Below the pieces are notes generated by a model. It did no database searches. It was not told the DNA's origin and was given only the letters and a program-made list of their open reading frames with translations. The translations under genes were made by a program, and so were the position numbers. Shown in pieces: positions 58,024 through 64,000 of a stretch of DNA of 64,000 nucleotides. Numbering within the stretch: position 1 is the stretch's first letter; each line of letters opens with the position of its first letter. Source of the stretch: Pseudopedobacter sp044361595 (GTDB lineage Bacteria > Bacteroidota > Bacteroidia > Sphingobacteriales > Sphingobacteriaceae); contig JBIKIN010000003.1 in the NCBI GenBank assembly GCA_044361595.1, positions 1 through 64,000 on the forward strand, in the 5' to 3' direction.

Positions 58024-58580
58024 TATTGTCTGTAACTTCCTTTGCCTCCACGTACTTGTTGTGTACGGTCTAACATGCTCATTTGCCCTTTCATCATTTT
58101 AATTTGATCGGCTAATAATTTATTTTTATCTGCTTTTTCTGCTTCTTTTAATAAACGTTGCGCTTGTAACTTATTACGTTTACCCATTTCTACTCCGGCT
58201 AAACTTAAATTGGCTAAAGCAATATTATGATCCATAGTTAAACCATAACTTAAAGCTTTTTTAAAGAATTTTTCAGATTTCATTGGCGATTTACGAGACT
58301 CAATTAAACCTAACAGTAATTGATAGTATCCCCATTGGCCTTTATAAAGTTCCTTTTCGTAATCTTTAATGCCCATTAAAGTAGCTTCGGCTTTCTCCAT
58401 ATTTTCTTTACGCAAATGCCATTGGGCAAGCAACATTTTTTCGTTAAATATGAAAGTAACTGCAACTAAAATTGATAATAATATCAATACAATGCCCCAT
58501 CCCCAAAAAGAAAAAACGATTAAAGTAACGGCGGCACCTAACATTAAAGCGGCAACAATGATTCTTATAAAATTTGGCAT
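58020..58580 (-). CDS. TPR-like membrane protein of unknown function
   Basis: A 186-residue protein with two N-terminal membrane segments (IIVAALMLGAAVTLIVFSFW and GIVLILLSILVAVTFIF). Three TPR-like helix pairs follow (WHLRKENMEKAEATLMGIKDY, YYQLLLGLIESRKSPMKSEK, NLSLAGVEMGKRNKLQAQRL). The tail is basic and ends GGKGSYRQY. It is common in Bacteroidota and may be a scaffold facing the cytoplasm. It shares TTAG with the moeB-like gene for the two stops. Confidence 0.8.
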   Translation of the reverse strand: MPNFIRIIVAALMLGAAVTLIVFSFWGWGIVLILLSILVAVTFIFNEKMLLAQWHLRKENMEKAEATLMGIKDYEKELYKGQWGYYQLLLGLIESRKSPMKSEKFFKKALSYGLTMDHNIALANLSLAGVEMGKRNKLQAQRLLKEAEKADKNKLLADQIKMMKGQMSMLDRTQQVRGGKGSYRQY

Positions 58581-58659
58581 ATCAGCTTAATTATTGTCTT
58601 ATTTTTGTGGATGCAAATATCAGTTTATTTAAGCTTTTAAGCAATAAAATTCAATAAAT

Positions 58660-59334
58660 ATGTCGGTTAAATTAGAAACATCGTGGTTAAATGTTTTAAA
58701 AGATGAGTTTGAACAAGAATACATGCTAAATTTGAAGCAATTCTTGTTAGAACAGAAAAAAGCTGGTCAAATTATTTACCCAAAAAGTGATGATATTTTT
58801 AATGCCTTTAGGCTTACCCCTTTTGATGAGGTAAAAGTAGTTATATTAGGGCAAGACCCCTATCACCGACCCAATCAGGCACATGGTTTATCATTCTCGG
58901 TACAAAAAGGGATTACTCATCCACCTTCATTACAAAATATTTTTAAAGAATTAACGGAAGATATTCCTGGTTTTAAAACCCCAATAGATGGCGATTTAAC
59001 CCAATGGGCGCAACAAGGTGTTTTATTGATCAATTCAACATTAACCGTAAGTGCTGGTCAAGCAGGCTCTCACCAAAACCAAGGATGGGAAATTTTTACT
59101 GATAAAGTGATTGCCACCCTATCAGAGAAGCGAGAAAATATTATATTTATTCTATGGGGTAAGTTTGCTCAAGCAAAAGAAAAATTAATAGATACTCAAA
59201 AACATCATATTATTAAATCACCTCACCCCTCTCCTTTTTCAGCCTACGGAGGTTTTTTTGGTTCAAAACCTTTTAGCAAGACTAACGAGTTGTTGAAAAA
59301 ATTGGGGAATGAAGAGATTGATTGGCAATTGTAA
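58660..59334 (+). CDS. ung: Uracil-DNA glycosylase
   Basis: A 224-residue family 1 UDG that removes uracil from DNA. VVILGQDPYHRPNQAHGLSFSV holds the catalytic D66; LLINSTLTV and the C-terminal SPHPSPFSAYGGFFG (catalytic His loop) complete the active site. A TATTTTTG at 58600-58607 could be its -7 box. Confidence 0.97.
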   Translation: MSVKLETSWLNVLKDEFEQEYMLNLKQFLLEQKKAGQIIYPKSDDIFNAFRLTPFDEVKVVILGQDPYHRPNQAHGLSFSVQKGITHPPSLQNIFKELTEDIPGFKTPIDGDLTQWAQQGVLLINSTLTVSAGQAGSHQNQGWEIFTDKVIATLSEKRENIIFILWGKFAQAKEKLIDTQKHHIIKSPHPSPFSAYGGFFGSKPFSKTNELLKKLGNEEIDWQL

Positions 59335-59351
59335 TAGAAGGTTTTGTGTTT

Positions 59352-59476
59352 GGGCGTTTTAATCCCGATAAAAAATCGGGACAAGCTACGCTTTCCGCCC
59401 ATACTGCTCCAGGCTTTAGGCTCAAGGCCGTTGTGCCTGCCCGTTCCGTTCAGGCGGGCGCTTCAATCGTTAACGC
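59352..59476 (-). repeat. Dispersed intergenic element, copy 6
   Basis: Reverse-strand reading: GCGTTAACGATTGAAGCGCC, TGAACGGAACGGGCAGG, GCCTTGAGCCTAAAGCCTGG, GCAGTATGGGCGG and ACGCCC at the end. The variable hairpin is CCCGATAAAAAATCGGG (59363-59380). It lies 17 bases after ung. Confidence 0.75.
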
Positions 59477-59681
59477 GACTCGTCATGTTGAGGCTAGGAA
59501 ACATCACACATATATTTGCCATATTTAGTTAAAAACTTATTTGTGTGACCTCTCGAAGTCTCGAGGTGACGGTAAGCAGAGCTTTTCAGATTTGTGGGTC
59601 ATCGGAAAAGTATGTTTTTTTTTACCACTAATACACAGATAAAAAGCAAATCAAATGAGTTTTTTTTTAAGATAAAAAGGT
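59477..59681. other. Spacer between elements 6 and 7
   Basis: Holds CTCGTCATGTTGAGGCTAGG and GTGACCTCTCGAAGTCTCGAGG phrases, the latter able to fold (CTCGA-AGTC-TCGAG). They look like further short dispersed palindromes. Short reading frames here (for example from 59322) are incidental. Confidence 0.45.
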
Positions 59682-59773
59682 GCGTTAACTATAGGAACGG
59701 CATCTTTTTTTGTTCCTTCGACTCCGCTCAGGATGAGAAAAAAAGATATAGTGAATAGCCTGTTAAAACGCCC
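59682..59773 (+). repeat. Dispersed intergenic element, copy 7
   Basis: Starts GCGTTAACTATAGGAACGGC and ends TTAAAACGCCC. The inner ATCTTTTTTT...AAAAAAAGAT hairpin encloses CTTCGACTCCGCTCAGGAT, shared with copy 4. It is inverted relative to copy 6 and lies just before the porP stop. Confidence 0.75.
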
Positions 59774-59785
59774 AAAAACGAAAAA

Positions 59786-60799
59786 CTACCACATTTTTTG
59801 TGGACAGGTAACTTGATAACGATTGTTAAGAAGAATTCCTAGTACAATTTCGTGAGAGCCACGTGATACGGTGTTTAGAGCAGAAGTTGTAACATCGTAA
59901 GAATAACCCACGTTAAAAACCGAGCCCAAGTTAAACCCCAACATTCCAGAAAACGAATCGTTCTTTCTAAATGCGCCACCAATCCAAAATTTATCTCTGA
60001 ATGATATTTTTGTATTAAAATCTACGCCTAAAGGTGTAGGACTAACATATTTAACCATCACAGAAGGGATTACAGTAACATCATCACCTAACCAAAAACG
60101 ATAGCCTGAAGTAATAAACCAATGCGGCACCGTTTTACCTGTATTATAGCTAGACTGGTCTGAAAAGGATAATGTTTGTGGTAAAACCTGCTGTACCGAT
60201 GTCCCAAAAAAGAACTCGGCTGTGTAAAGCCATATACCTAAGTTTACATCGGGTTTTAAGCGGGAAATAATCCCAGAATTTGCTATGGCCGCATCATTAG
60301 GATCTTCGAGAGTAAGTTCTGCTGTGTTTAAAGAAAATTGTGTAATACCAATACCGGCCCCCATTGATAGATTTAGCCTAGGTGCAAGACCAATATGGTA
60401 AGCATATGTTAGATTAACTGTATTATTACTTAAGGGACCAGTTTTATCTAAAACAGCGGTAATCCCAATGCCGTGATGTGGACTAGAGGCTTGATAATCG
60501 CTTTTATAACTTCTTCCTAATGGGTTTTCACCTACCATACCGTAAGAAGTTGCCGAGCCCCAATCATCATTTTTACCAATTGGCATATGCGCTGTAATAT
60601 AAGTTGTTACTGGCGCATTTCTTAAGCCAGTCCACTGCTGACGTGTTGCTGCTTTTATATCAATATAATTTTCTATACCAGTTATAGCTGGATTGATGAT
60701 ATAGTTATTTAGAATATACTGGGTATACTGTGGCTTCTGTTGTGAATAAACAGCGCTAAAAAGAAATATATTTAAAAATAGTAGGCTTAAAAACTTCAT
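59786..60799 (-). CDS. PorP/SprF family type IX secretion membrane protein
   Basis: A 337-residue outer-membrane protein with signal peptide (MKFLSLLFLNIFLFSAVYS). The PorP/SprF family start follows: QQKPQYTQYILNNYIINPAITGIE, then QQWTGLRNAPVTTYITAHMPI. Barrel strands end with VLGILLNNRYQV. In this family, each paralogue is encoded next to the giant surface protein it helps to attach or secrete. Its ATG overlaps the stop of the giant gene upstream by one base (TAATG), consistent with a dedicated pair. Confidence 0.92.
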   Translation of the reverse strand: MKFLSLLFLNIFLFSAVYSQQKPQYTQYILNNYIINPAITGIENYIDIKAATRQQWTGLRNAPVTTYITAHMPIGKNDDWGSATSYGMVGENPLGRSYKSDYQASSPHHGIGITAVLDKTGPLSNNTVNLTYAYHIGLAPRLNLSMGAGIGITQFSLNTAELTLEDPNDAAIANSGIISRLKPDVNLGIWLYTAEFFFGTSVQQVLPQTLSFSDQSSYNTGKTVPHWFITSGYRFWLGDDVTVIPSVMVKYVSPTPLGVDFNTKISFRDKFWIGGAFRKNDSFSGMLGFNLGSVFNVGYSYDVTTSALNTVSRGSHEIVLGILLNNRYQVTCPQKMW

Positions 60800-63700
60800 T
60801 ATCTTATTACTGTTATAGAGCCAGTAAATTTCTCTTTCAGTGTGTTTTTTGTGTCAATTACATAATAGTAAACACCAACTGGAACATCTTTACCTCCTGT
60901 TTTACCATCCCATGGAATGTCATATCCTGTTGAAGCAAACACCTCATTTCCAAAACGATTATATATTCTAATGTCTGAGGTTCTGTAAGTATTTAAATAA
61001 AGAATGTTCCAAGCATCGTTCACTCCGTCTCCATTTGGTGTAAATGTATCAGGAATTTTTGGAAATGGAGCAATTGTAACAGTAACTTGATCTGCTTGTT
61101 GGCAACCATCTGAAGTTGTTACTACCAAAGTGTACCTTGTTGTTGCACTAGGTGTGGCAACAGGATTTAATATTTTTGGATTATCTAAACCTTCTGTAGG
61201 CAGCCATTGGAATGTTAAACCATTACCAGAAGCTGTTGCATCAAGCGTAATTAAACCTCCAACCAATATCACTTGATCACTTCCTGCATCCACAATTGGC
61301 TCTGGAAAAATGGTAACCATTTGCTTTTTAGTATCAGAACAACCATTATTTGCTAAATAAGTGTAAGTAACTTCGAATGTTCCGATTCCGCTTATTGCTG
61401 GATCGAAAAAACCATCAGAAGTAACACCTACACCAGAATAAGAACCAGTACCACTTATTCCATTAGTTTCTGTTGCAGTATTTAATCTAAATCTATTTGC
61501 CGATGCACAAACACTTGTAATTGGAGCAAAATCTATATTAGGGCTTCCCTTTACTGTAATTGCAACTGGACCAAACTCAGAGAAACAATCATTACCTGAA
61601 TAAGCTCTTAACAATACTCGATATACCTTATCATCCTTTAATGAGGGATATTTATTGGTATAAACATCATTTTTTACAGGATTATTAATAGTGGTTATCA
61701 GATTTGCTCCTGTGGGATCAAAATCATAAATCCATTCTAATTTTACGATATTTCCGAATGTTACGGAGGATAAATCTTTAAATGAAACAGGCTGATTACT
61801 GCAAAGATTATTTGGATTAGCAACTTCGAACAAAGATTTTGGGTTTGCTGAACTAATGGTAATACTTTTAGATAATCTTGTTTGGCAACCGTTAGCATTA
61901 GTTACAATTAAACTAACCACATAAACACCCGCTCTAGTGTAAGTATAGGTCGGTCTCTCGCTTGAACTTACATCGTTAACTTCTTCTAAGTTACCAAAAT
62001 TCCATTGGTAAGAAATAATATCATTTGATTTTTGAGTAATCACAAACGCCACATTATCACTCACACATGCATTTGGATCTTGAAAATCTACCGATGGTGA
62101 AGAAAAAATTGTTTTAGATTGAGTGATAACCGATTCGCACTGGGCTGCAGATTTCACTGTTAATTTCACATTGAAAGTGCCACTTGTTAAGTATTTGTGA
62201 GTAGGATTTTGTAGTGTTGATGTTGAACCATCGCCAAAATCCCATAAATAAGTTGCACTATTGCCATTAAGCTGAGATTGATTTGTAAAAGCTATATCTT
62301 GATTAGTACAAGAAACAGGAGCAATTGCAAATGCCGCAATAGGCTGTGCCAAAATCTCTATAGGTAATTGAAAAACATTGGAAATACAGGCTACATCATT
62401 TTTTACTGCTAAGGAAACCATTTTGGTACCGCTAGTTGTAAAAACATGCACAGGATCTTTATCATTAGAAAAAGTTCCATCGCCAAAATCCCATAAATAT
62501 TGAATTACAGGGCGAGTACCATTTATTGCATTTAAGCTAAACTTAACATCATTTCCTATACAAGCTTGCCTTTGAGCTAAAAATGAGGCTACTGGTGGTG
62601 GGTCAAAAACATCGAATTCAAAATTTAAGATTTCATCGCCAGATGGGCACCCTCCTGCTCCAACCGGAATTGTAGATATAATTCTAATATTTTTTGTTCC
62701 AATAGTACTGTAAACCTTATCGATAGGTAATCTGTATTCGAAAAGAACATTACCATTAACAGTAATGGATTGAAATGTAGGATTATTTTGAGTTATAGGA
62801 GCATCTCCTGCATCTAAGGTCCAAACTAACTTATTAGATATATATGGCAGGACTAATCTAAAATCAAATTTTTCGTCTCGGCAGGCATTGGTGATAATTT
62901 CATTAGTTTCTGGCCTTACCGCATTAATAAAAATTGATGAAGCCAAATTAGTCCCTGCAGAATATGCATAAGACTCGAAAGAGCCAAAGCCATAAGCCAT
63001 GGCGTTAAATCCAACATCAGATTTTAAACTAAAATTAACACCCCCAATTTGTCTTAAATCTATTTGTGCAAAAGAGTAAGTTGAACTGGGCACCGCACTA
63101 AACCTATTGCTAAAACTAACTCCATTTATAGTAAACGAGGCAACACCGTTTGAGGGAATCATCACGTTTAAGAATTGGTTAGCAATATCTTCCTTTAATG
63201 CCGAGTACATGGTAACTTGCTTTATGCTGTATTCTAAAGGATTAAGGATAACCATATCCGGATCGCTAAAAACCGTACTTCTACCAAAGTTTCTACTATC
63301 TGCACAATATTGGGTTAATGCATATTGTGAGACTGTAACGGGCTTATTTGCTGTAATTACTCCTACTAAACTTAAGGGATTGGTTTGTAAAAACTGCCCT
63401 CTATTTATAGTTTGTGGAGCCCCACCACCTACTACTACTTGCGTATTATCTTCAGATGCTAAAATCCTATAAATAGACCCTGTATTTCTATCAAAAAAAG
63501 GAATTAAAGGAAATATCTTACCCCAACTTTCTAAAGGATACAATTGTTGAAACAATGGATCGTATGATGGATTTGTATTATTATTATTTCCCCCTGGCGG
63601 CCTACAACCCGGAGAAAAGATAGCCAAGGCAGAACTTCCAGAAAATGCTGCAAACCTTTTACAGCTTGAAGTGCTTGCATCTACCTCTACATATGTTCCT

Positions 63701-64000
63701 GTAATATCGCTATTGCTTTGATATTGATAAACGTCTCCAACATTATTAAGTGTTACTGAAAAAGTAGGTTGTAAAACTCCATTTAGTCTAGGTGTAATTC
63801 TTAAAACGGTATTTGGCTCTACACAAACAATCTGCATTTGAGAAAAACCAATTGAACCGCCATCCGTTTGGCTATAAGACATAGCATAATACTTTTGACC
63901 TAATGCTAATTTGGGTAATACTAAAGTTGCTGCTGACCTAGCTCCTGCGAAAATGTGACCATAAACTACTGCTTTGGGCTTACCTTCATCTATTAAAACT
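60799..64000 (-). CDS. Giant PKD-repeat surface protein with gliding-type C-terminal domain, 5' end outside window
   Basis: At least 1067 residues; the frame is open through the right edge, so the start and signal peptide are missing. An N-terminal IgGFc-binding-like part (YPLESWGKIFPLIPFF, VSQYALTQYCADS) is followed by three PKD domains (YLWDFGDGTFS, YLWDFGDGSTST, YQWNFGNLEEV). Then come further Ig-like domains and the gliding-motility-associated C-terminal domain (PDTFTPNGDGVNDAWNI, IYNRFGNEVF, PWDGKTGGKDVPVGVYYYV). The last domain is the type B T9SS sorting signal. It is secreted to the surface through T9SS with help from the downstream PorP/SprF protein. Confidence 0.93.
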   Translation of the reverse strand, partial: VLIDEGKPKAVVYGHIFAGARSAATLVLPKLALGQKYYAMSYSQTDGGSIGFSQMQIVCVEPNTVLRITPRLNGVLQPTFSVTLNNVGDVYQYQSNSDITGTYVEVDASTSSCKRFAAFSGSSALAIFSPGCRPPGGNNNNTNPSYDPLFQQLYPLESWGKIFPLIPFFDRNTGSIYRILASEDNTQVVVGGGAPQTINRGQFLQTNPLSLVGVITANKPVTVSQYALTQYCADSRNFGRSTVFSDPDMVILNPLEYSIKQVTMYSALKEDIANQFLNVMIPSNGVASFTINGVSFSNRFSAVPSSTYSFAQIDLRQIGGVNFSLKSDVGFNAMAYGFGSFESYAYSAGTNLASSIFINAVRPETNEIITNACRDEKFDFRLVLPYISNKLVWTLDAGDAPITQNNPTFQSITVNGNVLFEYRLPIDKVYSTIGTKNIRIISTIPVGAGGCPSGDEILNFEFDVFDPPPVASFLAQRQACIGNDVKFSLNAINGTRPVIQYLWDFGDGTFSNDKDPVHVFTTSGTKMVSLAVKNDVACISNVFQLPIEILAQPIAAFAIAPVSCTNQDIAFTNQSQLNGNSATYLWDFGDGSTSTLQNPTHKYLTSGTFNVKLTVKSAAQCESVITQSKTIFSSPSVDFQDPNACVSDNVAFVITQKSNDIISYQWNFGNLEEVNDVSSSERPTYTYTRAGVYVVSLIVTNANGCQTRLSKSITISSANPKSLFEVANPNNLCSNQPVSFKDLSSVTFGNIVKLEWIYDFDPTGANLITTINNPVKNDVYTNKYPSLKDDKVYRVLLRAYSGNDCFSEFGPVAITVKGSPNIDFAPITSVCASANRFRLNTATETNGISGTGSYSGVGVTSDGFFDPAISGIGTFEVTYTYLANNGCSDTKKQMVTIFPEPIVDAGSDQVILVGGLITLDATASGNGLTFQWLPTEGLDNPKILNPVATPSATTRYTLVVTTSDGCQQADQVTVTIAPFPKIPDTFTPNGDGVNDAWNILYLNTYRTSDIRIYNRFGNEVFASTGYDIPWDGKTGGKDVPVGVYYYVIDTKNTLKEKFTGSITVIR

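Noticed and set aside
59322..59532. Two short plus-strand ORFs after ung
   Set aside because: They translate dispersed element copy 6 and its flank.
20361..59773. Regularly built repeats as a CRISPR array
   Set aside because: Copies are kilobases apart, in both orientations, without uniform spacers or cas genes.

Overview
The window comes from a low-GC member of the Bacteroidota, most probably a Sphingobacteriaceae (Pedobacter-like) bacterium. The evidence is a MurF-alanine racemase fusion, -33/-7 promoters of the TTTG...TAnnTTTG type, a TonB-dependent receptor with a carboxypeptidase-regulatory domain, a PorP/SprF protein next to a giant PKD/gliding-type C-terminal-domain protein, a type IX secretion sorting domain, and L31 type B. 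The genus is a guess; the phylum is secure.

Layout. 1-16 kb: mostly housekeeping genes. These are murF-alr (runs off the left edge), recX, tRNA-Gly(GCC) and tRNA-Leu(UAA), a small GIY-YIG nuclease trapped between the tRNA-Leu tail and a decayed copy of that tail, polX-GT9-sixA, and the reverse operon GT2-ECF sigma-rsmG-dprA. Then come GH25 lysozyme with a yjbQ broken by an in-frame stop, tdk, msrC, mnmD and lysine 6-transaminase. 16-27 kb: a secreted protein, valS (carrying a repeat-derived insertion), a solitary CoA-transferase B subunit, a DEAD-box helicase with an RGG tail, and a FecA-like receptor. 27-38 kb: an accessory polysaccharide locus. Eleven reverse-strand genes begin with two tandem paralogous membrane proteins and a complete partner-switching module (response regulator-PP2C, STAS, HATPase). 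GT8, GT2, an unknown protein, a flippase and a GT11 fucosyltransferase follow. Two GT2 genes diverge from it. 38-50 kb: prmA, tpiA, a GlmU-like protein, rpmE2, methylmalonyl-CoA epimerase, iscS-iscU-iscA, acyl-CoA ligase, an MFS transporter, a YceH-like protein, a ParE-type toxin-antitoxin pair and a lipoprotein.

50-57 kb is the most unusual part. The 3' end of lysS, with its stop codon and terminator, is repeated downstream (53 of 56 coding bases identical). A third, diverged copy also keeps reading frame and stop. Between the first two copies lie a nonsense-broken T9SS cargo gene and a beta-barrel gene. Just beyond is a compact reverse operon of four unknown small exported or membrane proteins. 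Its first ORF starts inside a nine-G homopolymer, so gain or loss of one G would end translation at once, as in a phase-variable switch. 57-64 kb: a ThiF/MoeB-rhodanese protein, a TPR membrane protein, ung, and a PorP/SprF plus giant secreted-protein pair that runs off the right edge.

Repeats: at least seven copies of a roughly 90-130 bp intergenic element (ends GCGTTA... and ...ACGCCC) are scattered through the window. Each carries a different internal hairpin. Other low-complexity intergenic repeats of the GAGATTTGAG type occur between iscU and iscA and inside the valS reading frame. I saw no CRISPR array, integrase, transposase or rRNA gene.
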